Assembly: GCF_022429625.1 (NCBI RefSeq)
Contig: NZ_CP092483.1
Span: 3,638,501-3,702,500, forward strand
Origin: Devosia lacusdianchii
GTDB lineage: Bacteria > Pseudomonadota > Alphaproteobacteria > Rhizobiales > Devosiaceae
Direction of reading: 5' to 3'
Length of the DNA: 64,000 nucleotides
Shown: piece by piece, positions 15,191-25,183 of the stretch
Position numbering within the stretch: position 1 is the stretch's first letter
Layout of the letters: each line of letters opens with the position of its first letter
The notes under the pieces: generated by a model
Databases searched by the model: none
Told to the model about the DNA's origin: nothing
The model's input: the letters and a program-made list of their open reading frames with translations, nothing else
Translations under genes and position numbers: made by a program

Positions 15191-16219
15191 TTAGTAGCCG
15201 AAACGAACGCTTTCCTGCGTCTCGGCCTTGATGGCGTCGAGCTTCTCCCAAGGTATGGTGACCGTCGGCGCGCCATAGGCATAGGCCGCGATCTCGTAGG
15301 GCTGGAACTGGATCACCAGACCATAATCGTCTGAAAAGCTCCAGCGCGTGGGGTCGGCGACGATCTCGGCGATGTCGCCGGCGGAATCCACGTCGAGCCA
15401 TTCCTTGTGCTGCGCCTGCAACTGCTCCCAGGCAGCGTCGGTCAGCACGCTGGCCCAATCGTCGCCGTTGAAGATATCGCCGGCGATCACTTCCCGCGCC
15501 TCGGGAATGTAGTAGTGGCGATAGCTCACACCCCAATTGCCGTGCGCCGCGCCGTGGCCGTACCAATAACTGCTGACCTCAAGAGTTATGCGACTGGTCC
15601 CGGCAACCTCCTTGACCACCATGCTGACCTCGGAGTCAGCAGATGCATCGAATTCACCCTCATCACCGTCGGACAGACCCTCGCCCAAACCAAGGGTATA
15701 GGCATTGAAGCCCTCGGCAAGCGGGTCATCGGCATCGAGCAGTGGCAGAACCGTTTCGTGGCTCGCGACCTTCCAATAGGAATCCGGATTGTCGGCCTCG
15801 TTGGGGTCAGGGAGCGCGCCATAATTGCTTTGCAGGTAGAACCGATGTCCGCCTAGCATTCGGCTCTGTTCCAAGGTCGTGCTGCGCGAGCGGAACTGCT
15901 CGGCAATACACGCGCTGGCCGTCTCGTCATAGCTGCCCGATGTCAGCGGCTTGGCGTCGTCGGTGCAGACGGCCTGCGCGTAATCGAGCCAGTTGCGCTG
16001 GTCGGCGCGCATCGCCACGACGGATTCCTTGGTCAGCCCACCCGTCGCCGTCGCGAATGCCTTGGCCAGCAGCTCGTCGGCGGCCGAAAGCGCGGGCGTG
16101 TCGCAAATGGCGCGCTCGAAAGGCGTTGCCGCCTTGCTGCAATCGAAGCTGGCGGCGAAGGCCGGCGAGGCCGGCAGCCCCAATAGCACCGCAGCCGCGG
16201 CGAATGGACGAACGATCAT
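15191..16219 (-). CDS. Secreted LprI-like plus DUF3298 domain protein
   Basis: This 342-residue exported protein has a signal peptide (cleavage after AFA, residue 22). An LprI-type cysteine-rich segment follows, with FDCSKAATPFERAICDTP and a later Cys pair (about residues 25-110). The C-terminal domain resembles DUF3298/RsiV (YWYGHGAAHGNWGVSYRHYY and AGDIFNGDDW). LprI and RsiV domains are both associated with lysozyme binding, so a role in lysozyme sensing or inhibition in the periplasm is plausible. That function is inferred from the families. It is convergent with the acetyltransferase gene. Confidence 0.82.
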   Translation of the reverse strand: MIVRPFAAAAVLLGLPASPAFAASFDCSKAATPFERAICDTPALSAADELLAKAFATATGGLTKESVVAMRADQRNWLDYAQAVCTDDAKPLTSGSYDETASACIAEQFRSRSTTLEQSRMLGGHRFYLQSNYGALPDPNEADNPDSYWKVASHETVLPLLDADDPLAEGFNAYTLGLGEGLSDGDEGEFDASADSEVSMVVKEVAGTSRITLEVSSYWYGHGAAHGNWGVSYRHYYIPEAREVIAGDIFNGDDWASVLTDAAWEQLQAQHKEWLDVDSAGDIAEIVADPTRWSFSDDYGLVIQFQPYEIAAYAYGAPTVTIPWEKLDAIKAETQESVRFGY

Positions 16220-16286
16220 GGGACACTCCTTTGGCGAACGCCGCGCACGCTGGCAGGTGGAGGACGAGGCGTCAACCGCCTGGAAC

Positions 16287-18059
16287 CTACTGGTGCAGCG
16301 CGGTTTTGGGGGCCAGGTTCCAAGCGCTTTCGCGATCCAGGATGGACACCTTGTTGCGCCCCTCGCCTTTGGCGATGTAGAGCGCCGCGTCGGCCATTTC
16401 AGTCGCCGTCTCGATCGAGTCTCCTGGCTCGACCAGGCAGGCGCCGAGGCTGGCCGTGACGATCACCGCCCGCCCTTCCGGCAGCTCGACGGCGCGCTCG
16501 CTGATGCCGGCAATCACCGCGAAGGCGGAGGCCCGCAACAAATGCGGCGCGCTATCGCGCAGCAGGATGATGAACTCGTCACCGCCCCAGCGCGCACAGA
16601 CATTCTCGCTGCCAATGGCCGTTGCGATGCGTCGGGCGATCTCGATCACCACCGCATCGCCCGCAGCATGGCCGAAATTGTCGTTGATGGCCTTGAAGTG
16701 GTCGATATCGACCATGATCAGGCCATGCCGCTGCGCAGCGCCGGCGGCGCCAAAGGCGGCCATGAAACCGCGCCGGTTGGCGATGCCCGTCTGTCCATCG
16801 CGGAAGACCAGCTGCTCGAGCTCCAGCGTACGCTCCTGCACACGGGCCTCCAGCGCCCTTGTATTGTCGCTGACTGCAACAGCCATTTCGGTGAAGGCCG
16901 CCGAAAGCCGCCCGACTTCATCCTGATGCTGCTCGCCCATCCTCAGCGCCGGAGCATAATCACCGGCGCGCGCGCTGCGAACCACGTTCTCCAGGCGACG
17001 CAGCCGGTCCAGCACCTGCCGCTTGAACACCAGCGCCATTAGGGCGGCCACCAGGCCCGCCACCGCCGCCAGCAGCAGCCCGATAGGCGCGAACAGGCGT
17101 TTGTCGATAATGGTGTCGATGTCCATTACCGTGATGTTGAACCAGCCGAGCTTGTCGAGATAACCGACGCCAACCAGCATCTGCTTGCCGCCCATCTGCA
17201 TGAAACGCGACCCGACCAGCTCGCCGCCAGCCGCAACCTCGTCCATCAGGCTCCGCAGGGCCTGCTGATCGCCTGGCCGGTCCAGCAGGTTGAACACCGT
17301 GCTTTGGCCCGCCATTTCCTGCGTCACACTGGGCAGATCGATCAGGCTCTGGTCGCGATGCGCCCGGACCACGCCCTGCCGATCGACGAACATCGAGGTG
17401 ACGCCCACCTGCGGGACATTGACCACCTCCTGGACGAAGGCGGTGAGGTCTATGCCGGTGCCCAAAATACCCAGCACGTCGCCGCCCTCGAGGATGACGC
17501 AGTTCATCCAGACCTTGGTCTCGCCCAGATTGGCGTTGCTGTCGGCATTGAGATGGCAGCCCGGACCAGCCTTGAGGGTGGCGTAATACCAGGCATCGGT
17601 CGGATTACTGGGGTCGAGCGTGTAGCGGAACTGGTCACCCGCGTAGGAATTGCCGGCATCGTTGAAATAGTAATTGCCCGAAGCGCCGATGACGAAGAAG
17701 TAGCTCTTGTCCACGAAGGACTGCCGGAAATGTTCGAGCTCCGCTATCCCTCGGCGCTTGAGGATAGGGTCCGTCTCGTTACGGGCCCAGTCGCGGATCG
17801 ATTGCGAACCCGCCAGCGCTTCGGCCAGCGACACTTCGCGCGTCAGAGCTTCCTGTCCGCGATAGCGGTCGTAGAGCACCTGCTTTTCCGCGAACAGCGT
17901 GCCAAGCTGAACGACCGTCGTCCCGACGATCCACTGAAACGCAACATAGGCCGGCACCGCCACCACGGCGAAGCCGAGCAGCACGAATATCAGCACGCGC
18001 ACCCGCAAGCTGCTGGCGATCTGGTGTCGAAGGCCGTGGATTTGGCGCCTCGCTGGCAA
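16287..18059 (-). CDS. Membrane diguanylate cyclase with Cache-type sensor and HAMP
   Basis: This 590-residue protein has a membrane helix near residues 20-42 and a periplasmic Cache-like sensor (about 45-310, with FVIGASGNYYFN and GILGTGIDL). A second helix lies near 318-340, then a HAMP domain, a short coiled coil and a GGDEF domain with RWGGDEF (motif near residues 491-495). The catalytic motif is intact, so it should make cyclic di-GMP. The RxxD inhibitory site five residues before GGDEF is absent, so product inhibition is unlikely. The start is a TTG at 18059 and is uncertain by several codons. Confidence 0.9.
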   Translation of the reverse strand: MPARRQIHGLRHQIASSLRVRVLIFVLLGFAVVAVPAYVAFQWIVGTTVVQLGTLFAEKQVLYDRYRGQEALTREVSLAEALAGSQSIRDWARNETDPILKRRGIAELEHFRQSFVDKSYFFVIGASGNYYFNDAGNSYAGDQFRYTLDPSNPTDAWYYATLKAGPGCHLNADSNANLGETKVWMNCVILEGGDVLGILGTGIDLTAFVQEVVNVPQVGVTSMFVDRQGVVRAHRDQSLIDLPSVTQEMAGQSTVFNLLDRPGDQQALRSLMDEVAAGGELVGSRFMQMGGKQMLVGVGYLDKLGWFNITVMDIDTIIDKRLFAPIGLLLAAVAGLVAALMALVFKRQVLDRLRRLENVVRSARAGDYAPALRMGEQHQDEVGRLSAAFTEMAVAVSDNTRALEARVQERTLELEQLVFRDGQTGIANRRGFMAAFGAAGAAQRHGLIMVDIDHFKAINDNFGHAAGDAVVIEIARRIATAIGSENVCARWGGDEFIILLRDSAPHLLRASAFAVIAGISERAVELPEGRAVIVTASLGACLVEPGDSIETATEMADAALYIAKGEGRNKVSILDRESAWNLAPKTALHQ

Positions 18060-18197
18060 CAGGTCCCGACCTTCGCTCGGTCGGCCTTTCAGACATAGCG
18101 TTTGTGCCTGTAAAAGCCGTTAACACATTGCTCCTTATTGCGATGTGAACCCTGCTGCCATTGCCGCGTTCTACTCCACAACCAGAGGAGACCGCCC

Positions 18198-18644
18198 ATG
18201 AGCCCGCTCGAAACCAAGGTTCGCGCGCTGTTTGATGCCTATGGTCAACGCGCCGACAACGCCTTGCAGAACCCGCCGAGAGAAGATCTCGACGGCATCG
18301 TCAGGTCCTTTGCTGCCTACTTCGTCGGCTCCAGCCCCAAAGGCGTGATGGGCGGCGCCAACGACGCAAAGTTCCGGGAAGTGGTCCCGACCGGCTATGC
18401 CCGCTACCGCGAGGTCGGCGGCAAGCACATGACCATCAAAGGCCTGAAGGTGACCGAACTTGATGGGCTACACGCCATCGCCGATGTCGACTGGGATTTT
18501 GCCTACACCAACAAAGCCGGCAAAAGCGGGCATGTGACCTTCACCAATTTCTACTTCGTCACGACAGCCGACGGCAGCGCCAAGATCTTCGCTTATGTCA
18601 CGCCGGACGAAGACCGGGCCATGCAGGAACATGGCCTCGTTTAG
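18198..18644 (+). CDS. SnoaL/NTF2-like fold protein
   Basis: This 148-residue cytoplasmic protein has the cone-shaped NTF2-like pattern. An N-terminal helix with VRALFDAYGQRADN is followed by beta strands including HAIADVDWDFAYT and GHVTFTNFYFVTT. The family includes SnoaL-like cyclases, ketosteroid isomerases and many proteins of unknown function, and no catalytic Asp/His pair can be assigned. AGAGGAG at 18184-18190 sets the start. It is divergent from the diguanylate cyclase gene. Confidence 0.8.
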   Translation: MSPLETKVRALFDAYGQRADNALQNPPREDLDGIVRSFAAYFVGSSPKGVMGGANDAKFREVVPTGYARYREVGGKHMTIKGLKVTELDGLHAIADVDWDFAYTNKAGKSGHVTFTNFYFVTTADGSAKIFAYVTPDEDRAMQEHGLV

Positions 18645-19285
18645 TTATCGGGTATGGGCATGCGATAGACGAACCGGCAATGATTGGTCTTGAAATCGAG
18701 GGCATTCTCGGTCTCGGCAACGCCACCGACAACCAGAAACTGCTGTTCCTGCTCCTCGGCAATCAACGACTGCAATAGGGCATGGCTGGGTTGATTGCCG
18801 ATATCCATGTCGGGGACGATCACCATGGCTGGGCCGCCGCCCGTTTGCACCGCCAGGCCCATATGCTTCTTGTCGGCGCTGGCATGGACCAGCGTACCCT
18901 GAACTTCAAACTCCGGCGCGGCAAAGTCATCGGCTGGCTCTGCGGTCTCGGCCTCCGGCGCGACGATTGCAACGAGTTGCGGCGTGGTGACGAAGTCCAA
19001 CCCTTCGACTGGCTCGGCCTCGGGCAGAAAGACCAGCAAGCTCGAAAGTCGATCGGCGTAAGCGGCGTTGAAACAGGCGTCGCTTCGGCAGGTCGTGAAC
19101 AGCGCAGTATTCCAGCGCGCACTATCGGCGGAGAGGCACCGCGCCGCCTCTTGGCCCAGCGCTTGGCCTACGACCTGCTCGTACTCCCAGAGCGTGGCCT
19201 CCACTATGTTACGCTGAACCTGCGCCGATGCCCCGCTCGAAACTGCCAATACCAGGATCAGCGCCAATCCGACTGCCCGTATCAT
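18641..19285 (-). CDS. Secreted protein of unknown function
   Basis: I do not recognise this 214-residue protein. It has a signal peptide (MIRAVGLALILVLAVSSGASA, cleavage before QVQRN). A soluble region of about 190 residues follows, with two cysteine-containing segments (TTCRSDACFNAAYADR near residue 65 and KTNHCRFVYRMP at the C terminus) that could form disulfides. I chose ATG 19285 because GGAGG lies six bases upstream; the ATG at 19291 abuts the same site. It overlaps the SnoaL-like gene tail to tail. Confidence 0.7.
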   Translation of the reverse strand: MIRAVGLALILVLAVSSGASAQVQRNIVEATLWEYEQVVGQALGQEAARCLSADSARWNTALFTTCRSDACFNAAYADRLSSLLVFLPEAEPVEGLDFVTTPQLVAIVAPEAETAEPADDFAAPEFEVQGTLVHASADKKHMGLAVQTGGGPAMVIVPDMDIGNQPSHALLQSLIAEEQEQQFLVVGGVAETENALDFKTNHCRFVYRMPIPDN

Positions 19286-19338
19286 ATCCATCCTCCGGTT
19301 CGGCGCCATATTGCCGGACCTTACGATGGGAGCAAGCG

Positions 19339-19947
19339 TCAGCCACGAAACGGCGTCAGAAATCGCTGCGTTTCCAGCAGTTCTTCCTGCCGCAGTTCGT
19401 GCCCGCCCGCATGCCAGAAAAGCGATGCCTCGGCCCCGCTGGCGGTGAAGTAATCCGCCAGTTGCTGGGTGGTCGAGGCAGGCGCCATGGGATCGCGCTG
19501 CCCCGCGGTGATCAACACCCGCCTCCCCACAAAATCGGCTTTCGGCGGCGCAAACGGGATCAACGGGTGCATCAGGACGGTGGCATCGAACAGATCCGGG
19601 GCGCCAAACTGCACCGTCGCCAGGATATTGGCGCCGTTCGAATAACCGAGGCCGATCAACTTGGCCCCTTCATATCGTGCTTTGGTGGTCGCCACGAAAT
19701 CAACCATGGCCGCCGCGCGGCGGGCCAGATCGTCCATGTCGAACACTCCCTCGCCGGTACGACGGAAATAGCGCAGGGCGCCGCCCTCGCTGACATCGCC
19801 GCGCGGCGCGATCACGCGCGCACCGGGCACCAATTCCCCGGCGAGATCAAAGAACTGGTTTTCGTCGCCACCCGTGCCGTGAAATACGAAAAACAGGGGC
19901 GCGTCGGCAGTGGCGCCTTGCCCTTCGCGATACTGATACCCGGCCAT
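19339..19947 (-). CDS. Phospholipase/carboxylesterase-family alpha/beta hydrolase
   Basis: This 202-residue hydrolase has the oxyanion loop FHGTGGDENQFFD near residue 20, the nucleophile elbow GLGYSNGAN (Ser near residue 97), an Asp in AGQRDPMAP and a C-terminal His in HAGGHEL. This is the esterase/YpfH-type fold acting on short acyl or aryl esters, and similar proteins occur with glyoxalases. AAAGGAGA precedes ATG 19947. The substrate is unknown. Confidence 0.88.
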   Translation of the reverse strand: MAGYQYREGQGATADAPLFFVFHGTGGDENQFFDLAGELVPGARVIAPRGDVSEGGALRYFRRTGEGVFDMDDLARRAAAMVDFVATTKARYEGAKLIGLGYSNGANILATVQFGAPDLFDATVLMHPLIPFAPPKADFVGRRVLITAGQRDPMAPASTTQQLADYFTASGAEASLFWHAGGHELRQEELLETQRFLTPFRG

Positions 19948-20094
19948 AACCTGTCTCCTTTGCTGTTGGCCCACATATCGGCCACGTCGCCACGTGGCGC
20001 AATCACGGCGCGCGCCACGCACTGTTGCCGTTTCGAGAACAATATCGACCTTATGTTGATTGCCGACCGAAGCCTTTCATGCACTATGCCGGCC

Positions 20095-21489
20095 ATGTTC
20101 CTTTCGATTTTCGACGTCTTCAAGATCGGCATCGGCCCATCGAGCTCCCACACGATGGGGCCGATGACCGCTGCCCGGCGTTTCCTTGATGAATTGCGGA
20201 CCAATGACTGGCCCCGCGCTGCCAATGCACGACCGGCGGCATTGACCGCCAGCCTGCACGGCTCGCTCGCCTTTACCGGCATCGGCCACGGCAGTGGCCG
20301 CGCAGTGATCCTGGGCCTCTGCGGGCAGGACCCCAAGACGGTCGATCCGGACACGATGGACACGATTATCGCCGGCGTCGAGGCCACCGGGTCGGTGCAA
20401 CCACCCGACCACCCCGCCTACCGGTTCCGCCCGCAGATCGATCTCGTCTTCGACAAGAAGACGCCCCTGCCCGGCCACCCCAACGGCCTGCAGTTTGCCG
20501 CCTACGACACCGACGGCCAGCTCCTGCTGCGCCGCGCCTACTATTCGATTGGCGGCGGCTTCGTTGTCAGTGCCGAGGAACTCGAGGCGCTCAAGGATGC
20601 CTCGCCGGCTCAAGCCGATGTGCCCTACCCCTTTGCCCATGCCAAGGACATGCTGGCCATGGCCGCGAGGTCGGGCCTCTCCATCGCCGGAATGAAGCGG
20701 GCCAACGAAGAGGCGACGCGCAATCGGCTATCGCTCGATCGCGGCATCGACGAAATCTGGTCCGTGATGAGCGGCTGCATCGATCGCGGCATCAGCCAGG
20801 AGGGCATTATGCCCGGCGGGCTCAACGTCAAGCGCCGGGCACGCGGCATTTTCCTGCAGCTCGATGCGCAGTGGCGGAGCAACGAACTCACCCCACTCAT
20901 GGCCAATGACTGGCTGAGTCTTTATGCCATGGCCGTGAACGAAGAAAATGCTGGCGGCGGGCGCGTGGTGACCGCCCCGACCAATGGCGCCGCCGGGGTC
21001 ATTCCCGCGGTGATGAAGTATTTCCTCAAGTTCAATGCCGCCGCCGGCCCGCAGGCTGTGCGCGACTATTTGCTGACCGCCGCCGCCATCGGCGGCATCA
21101 TCAAGCACAATGCCTCCATTTCCGGCGCTGAAGTAGGCTGCCAGGGCGAAGTCGGCTCCGCCTCCGCCATGGCCGCGGCGGGCCTTTGCGCCATTATGGG
21201 CGGCACACCGGAGCAGGTGGAGAACGCCGCCGAAATCGCGCTTGAGCACCATCTGGGCATGACCTGCGATCCCGTGGCGGGGCTGGTGCAGATCCCGTGC
21301 ATTGAGCGCAATGCCTTTGGCGCCGTCAAAGCTGTCACCGCCGCCTCGCTGGCCCTCAAGGGCGACGGCACCCACGCGGTACCGCTCGACGCCTGCATCG
21401 AGACCATGCGCCAGACCGGCCTCGACATGAGCGAGCGCTATAAGGAAACCAGCCTGGCCGGATTGGCCGTCAACGTCGTGGCGTGCTGA
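20095..21489 (+). CDS. sdaA: L-serine ammonia-lyase (single-chain, iron-sulfur type)
   Basis: This 464-residue enzyme deaminates L-serine to pyruvate and ammonia. It starts with the hallmark [19 protein letters not shown]. The C-terminal alpha domain has [14 protein letters not shown] and three cysteines (349 in [12 protein letters not shown], 391 in MTCDPVAG and 402 in IPCIERN) that ligate the oxygen-sensitive [4Fe-4S] cluster. The length is normal for the fused SdaA/SdaB type. An ATG three codons earlier (20086) is also possible; neither has a good Shine-Dalgarno sequence. It is convergent with the next gene with a four-base gap. Confidence 0.95.
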   Translation: MFLSIFDVFKIGIGPSSSHTMGPMTAARRFLDELRTNDWPRAANARPAALTASLHGSLAFTGIGHGSGRAVILGLCGQDPKTVDPDTMDTIIAGVEATGSVQPPDHPAYRFRPQIDLVFDKKTPLPGHPNGLQFAAYDTDGQLLLRRAYYSIGGGFVVSAEELEALKDASPAQADVPYPFAHAKDMLAMAARSGLSIAGMKRANEEATRNRLSLDRGIDEIWSVMSGCIDRGISQEGIMPGGLNVKRRARGIFLQLDAQWRSNELTPLMANDWLSLYAMAVNEENAGGGRVVTAPTNGAAGVIPAVMKYFLKFNAAAGPQAVRDYLLTAAAIGGIIKHNASISGAEVGCQGEVGSASAMAAAGLCAIMGGTPEQVENAAEIALEHHLGMTCDPVAGLVQIPCIERNAFGAVKAVTAASLALKGDGTHAVPLDACIETMRQTGLDMSERYKETSLAGLAVNVVAC

Positions 21490-21493
21490 GGCA

Positions 21494-22672
21494 CTACGCC
21501 TCGGCCTGTGTGGCCATGGCTACGACGACGCAGATGGCCGTATAGACCACCGTCACGGTGAGGATGCCGAACATGGCGTTGGTCAGCCCCATCACGAAAT
21601 AGCCCGCGGTCAGCGTCGCCGCGACGACAATCACCCCGCGCTTGTGCGCTGAATCTGGGGCGGTGATCGCTTCGACGACAGGGGCGAGCAACAGCATCGC
21701 GTAGGCCAGCAGGCCCAGTATCCCGGCGCTGGCGGCAAAATCGGCGAGATCGTTATGCAGGTGCGGCGCAGCGCCGAACGGGACGGCGGCGAGGCTGTCG
21801 GCAACGGCGACAAAGTTAAGCGGGCCGTGACCAAAGATCGGCGACGCGAGGAATGCCCTGAAACCACTTTCGTACATGTTGAGGCGGATGGAGGTAGATA
21901 AGTCGGTTGGTAGACTGAAACGGGCCAGATCACCCAGATCAACGAGAACGCGCTGAACGGCCGAGGTCTGTCCAAGCCCGGCAAGCAGAGCGACCGCGAT
22001 AACGCCGACGCCGGCCAAGGCACCGACAATCATTGTCCGGCGCTGAACCAGGCCAAGCGAAGCCACCAGGATGACGGCGACGGCAGCCATGGCGACCTCG
22101 GCGACCACGGCGCCGCGCGTGCCCGAAAGGGCGATGGCTAAGCCTGCAAACATGGGGCCAAGCAGGAACGCATAGCGCCAGGCGCCTTTGTTCGAAGTCA
22201 GCCCGAGCAAGGACAGGAAGCCCAGCGCCAGCGCCACATCGGCGAAATGGATAGGATTGGCGACGCTTTCGCCCGCCCGCTCTACGCCGGTCAGCAGAAA
22301 TTCGTTCGTCGCCATCGCCGCCGCTCCGGCGCTGCCGGCAAGGCTTAGCGTCGGAACGAACGGCAGATGTACTGCGCCATCCGTTCTGGCAAGCGCAACG
22401 AGTGGAATCACCGCCAGGAACGGCGCGACAAATACCACGCCGATCAGGCCAGAGGTCGATCCCGCGCCAATGGGATAGGCCACTGCCAGCAGGGCAATAC
22501 CCAACAGAGGCATCCAGACGATCGGCCGCCTGATCACAGCGCCATCGGCTGGGCGCAGCAGCAATAGGCCAATACCTCCCGCAGCAAGATAGAGGATGTT
22601 GCCCGCTTCCGGCGCGACGGCTGTCATCGCCAGCGCCGCAACAAGAGCAAAAAGGAGAACTGCGGAGCGCAT
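21494..22672 (-). CDS. O-antigen ligase/polymerase-like membrane protein (Wzy_C)
   Basis: This 392-residue protein has about ten hydrophobic segments. A large periplasmic loop contains STSIRLNMYESGFRAFLASPIFGHGPLNF and then HLHNDLADFAASAGILGLL. The arginine-rich stretch followed by GHGPLN and a His-Asn pair is the Wzy_C pattern of WaaL ligases and O-antigen polymerases, which join or extend polysaccharide on lipid carriers in the periplasm. I used the ATG at 22672, which begins directly with the first membrane helix. An upstream in-frame start would overlap the divergent acetyltransferase gene. Confidence 0.82.
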   Translation of the reverse strand: MRSAVLLFALVAALAMTAVAPEAGNILYLAAGGIGLLLLRPADGAVIRRPIVWMPLLGIALLAVAYPIGAGSTSGLIGVVFVAPFLAVIPLVALARTDGAVHLPFVPTLSLAGSAGAAAMATNEFLLTGVERAGESVANPIHFADVALALGFLSLLGLTSNKGAWRYAFLLGPMFAGLAIALSGTRGAVVAEVAMAAVAVILVASLGLVQRRTMIVGALAGVGVIAVALLAGLGQTSAVQRVLVDLGDLARFSLPTDLSTSIRLNMYESGFRAFLASPIFGHGPLNFVAVADSLAAVPFGAAPHLHNDLADFAASAGILGLLAYAMLLLAPVVEAITAPDSAHKRGVIVVAATLTAGYFVMGLTNAMFGILTVTVVYTAICVVVAMATQAEA

Positions 22673-22780
22673 GCCATACCCTGGAAGCGTTGAGATCGAG
22701 CGGTGCTTGCCACGGATGGGCGGACGCTTCAAGGCGAAGCCGGCTTGCCCGCTCTGGGCAAACACTTTATCGCCAAAGCT

Positions 22781-23200
22781 ATGCCCCTCGATCTCATCAT
22801 CACAGAAACGCCCGATCCAGCCGATCTTGAGACGATTGGGAAAGGGCTGACGGGGTTCAATGAACACGACGTCGGACCAGCCAATCGGCGGGCATTGGCG
22901 GTGATCCTACGCGATGGCGAGACAGTGCATGGAGGCCTCTCTGGTTACACCGCCTGGGGCTGGCTTTACGTGCAGTGGCTCTGGCTGGCCGAGGGGCAGC
23001 GCGGGCAAGGTTACGCGGCCCAAATGCTAGCTCTAGCCGAGACCGAAGCGCGGATACGCGGCTGCCACGGCGCCTATATCGACACCTTCAATCCGACCGC
23101 GCTTAGGGTCTACCGGCAGGCGGGCTATGAGGTCTTCGGCGAGTTGCCCGACTTCCCGGAAGGTCGGACGCGCAGCTTTCTAGCCAAGAGATTCCCATGA
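22781..23200 (+). CDS. GNAT-family N-acetyltransferase
   Basis: This 139-residue acetyltransferase has the acetyl-CoA binding motif EGQRGQGYAAQMLALAE (about residues 70-86) and the late strand TFNPTALRVYRQAGYEVFGEL typical of RimI-like GNATs. The N-terminal PADLETIGKGLTGFNEHDVGP pattern matches a common small alphaproteobacterial GNAT group without a known substrate. The last bases overlap the next gene (ATGA). Confidence 0.87.
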   Translation: MPLDLIITETPDPADLETIGKGLTGFNEHDVGPANRRALAVILRDGETVHGGLSGYTAWGWLYVQWLWLAEGQRGQGYAAQMLALAETEARIRGCHGAYIDTFNPTALRVYRQAGYEVFGELPDFPEGRTRSFLAKRFP

Positions 23201-24069
23201 AATCGACGGACGGTGCTATTGCATTGGGGGCGGCGGGCATCGTGCTGCTCTGCGCCATGGACGCCGTCGCCAAGGCGCTTGGCGCAAACTTGACGACCTT
23301 CCAGGTCGTGTTCGTTCGTTGCCTGGGCGCCGCCATCTGGCTGGCTTTGTGGATCGTGCTCACGCGCGGCGACTGGCCCAGGCGTGAGAACCTGCGCCGC
23401 CATTTGCTACGCGCCATCATGCTGGTGGTTACCGCAACGCTGTTTTTCTATGCCATCGCCCGGCTGCCGCTGGCCGTCGTCGCGGCGCTGGGCATGACGG
23501 CGCCGGTCTATGTGACCGTGCTCGGCGCGATAATCTTCAAAGAGCATGTCGGCGCCGGCCCGTGGATCGCGCTCGGGCTTGGCGCAGCCGGGTCGGCGGT
23601 GATCATCTTCGCCGGCTCGCCTGTGGACCTCGCCGGCGCCACCGACACACTCGCCTGGATCGCGGCCGTACTCGCGCCGCTGAGCTACGCGATCACACTG
23701 GTCATCCTCAAACACCATTCCAGCAATGAAGGCGCGGCGGCGATGACCCTGGCGCAAACGCTGTTCGCGGCGATCATCATCTCGCCCCTAGCCTTCGGCC
23801 CGGTCTCGATACCGGATGCGATGGTCTGGGGTCAGATCGCCTTGATCGGCTTCTTCGGCGCCGTCGGCTTCCTGGTGCTGATCAACGGCCTCAAGCGCAT
23901 GCCGGTGTCAGTCTTTGCCGTGCTCGACTATACCGGCCTGATCTGGGCCGGCTTGTTCGGCTTTTTGTTCTTCGGCGAAATCCCCGGCCCGCAGCTTTGG
24001 GTGGGCGGCGCGCTAATCGTGGCTGCCTGTATCATCACCGCCCGGTCGCCACGGGCGCGGCCAGCCTAG
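23197..24069 (+). CDS. EamA-type drug/metabolite exporter (DMT superfamily)
   Basis: This 290-residue membrane protein has ten predicted helices in two EamA repeats (about residues 10-135 and 150-285). It has the family features [10 protein letters not shown] in the first repeat, [17 protein letters not shown] at its end, and the matching [19 protein letters not shown] in the second. Such carriers export amino acids, nucleosides or other metabolites, and the substrate cannot be read from sequence. It is coupled to the GNAT gene by ATGA, and its 3' end overlaps anmK tail to tail by 57 bases. Confidence 0.9.
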   Translation: MKSTDGAIALGAAGIVLLCAMDAVAKALGANLTTFQVVFVRCLGAAIWLALWIVLTRGDWPRRENLRRHLLRAIMLVVTATLFFYAIARLPLAVVAALGMTAPVYVTVLGAIIFKEHVGAGPWIALGLGAAGSAVIIFAGSPVDLAGATDTLAWIAAVLAPLSYAITLVILKHHSSNEGAAAMTLAQTLFAAIIISPLAFGPVSIPDAMVWGQIALIGFFGAVGFLVLINGLKRMPVSVFAVLDYTGLIWAGLFGFLFFGEIPGPQLWVGGALIVAACIITARSPRARPA

Positions 24070-25182
24070 GCCGGCCAATCGGCCACCCGTCATCGGCTCG
24101 GGAACCCCAGTGGTAGTGGGAAAGCTGATGGGCAGACCGCGCAAGGCGCGCACCGCCAGCAGCGCGAAGCACTCGGCCTCGATCGCATCACCGCGCCAGC
24201 CCACTGCTTCGGCCGGCAGCACCTCGACCCGCGCCCGTTCCGGCAGCATGGCCATGATTGCCGGGTTGTGACGTCCACCCCCGCAGACGATCAGCCGCTC
24301 CGGCCGGCGCGGCAGCATGTCGAGCGCCTTGCCTACAGCGGAGGTGGTGAACGCCGTCAACAGAGCTGCACCATCGGCGGCATTGCATCCCTTGGCCATA
24401 TCGGCGGTGAAGTCGAAGCGATCGAGCGACTTGGGATAGGCGGCGGTCAGGTAGGGGTGCTTGAGCAGTTCAACCAGGCGCGCTTCATCGACCGTGCCCG
24501 ACAAAGCCAGCGCCCCGTCGCGGTCCATATCGCCCAGGCCCAGCCCGCTGACGAAATCGTTGATCGGCGCATTGGCCGGGCCGGTATCGAAGGCGATGAG
24601 ATGATCGGCGCCGTCCCACCAGGTGATGTTGGCGACGCCACCCAGATTGAGCACCGCTGTCTCGCCCTTGGCATCCAGGCCGCGCAGCAGGGCCTGATGA
24701 TAGATGGCCGAGAGCGGTGCGCCCTGTCCGCCGGCCGCCACATCGGCGCTGCGGAAGTCGTAGGCCACCGGCTTACCGAAGGCATCGGCCATCAGCTGGC
24801 CGTCGCCCAATTGCCGCGTCGCGCCGATGCGGCCCGGCTGGGGCGCCCTGTGCAGCACGCTTTGCCCATGAAAGCCGACTATGGTGACATCGGAAAAATA
24901 GACGGATTGCCCTGCCATGAATTGAAGGACGGCGTCAGCTTGCGCAATCGTCAGAGCCCGCTCGGCTTCGGCGAAAATCGCCGGATCGGGACCTTCGAAA
25001 TTCCACTGCCGCGCCGCAGCCAGCGTCTCGACCAGCATGGCGCGCAGCTCGCCACCGTAGGGCATGAGCTTGTAGTCGCCGAATTCGAAGATGCGCTCGC
25101 CATCGGTGCGGATCAGCGCGACGTCGACATTGCCGTCGAGCACCGTGCCGGTCATCAGCCCAATCGCCCAGATCGGCTCCAT
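24013..25182 (-). CDS. anmK: Anhydro-N-acetylmuramic acid kinase
   Basis: This 389-residue kinase opens and phosphorylates 1,6-anhydro-MurNAc, giving MurNAc-6-phosphate during peptidoglycan recycling. It has the N-terminal phosphate loop [28 protein letters not shown], the [16 protein letters not shown] motif, [10 protein letters not shown] and the adenine-region [10 protein letters not shown]. The MTGTV variant of the usual MSGTS is noted. The start at 25182 has GGAG at proper spacing and lies one base after the hydrolase stop. The product would be used by MurQ, encoded 17 kb away in a separate operon. Confidence 0.94.
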   Translation of the reverse strand: MEPIWAIGLMTGTVLDGNVDVALIRTDGERIFEFGDYKLMPYGGELRAMLVETLAAARQWNFEGPDPAIFAEAERALTIAQADAVLQFMAGQSVYFSDVTIVGFHGQSVLHRAPQPGRIGATRQLGDGQLMADAFGKPVAYDFRSADVAAGGQGAPLSAIYHQALLRGLDAKGETAVLNLGGVANITWWDGADHLIAFDTGPANAPINDFVSGLGLGDMDRDGALALSGTVDEARLVELLKHPYLTAAYPKSLDRFDFTADMAKGCNAADGAALLTAFTTSAVGKALDMLPRRPERLIVCGGGRHNPAIMAMLPERARVEVLPAEAVGWRGDAIEAECFALLAVRALRGLPISFPTTTGVPEPMTGGRLAGLGWPRPWRPGGDDTGSHD

Positions 25183-25183
25183 G

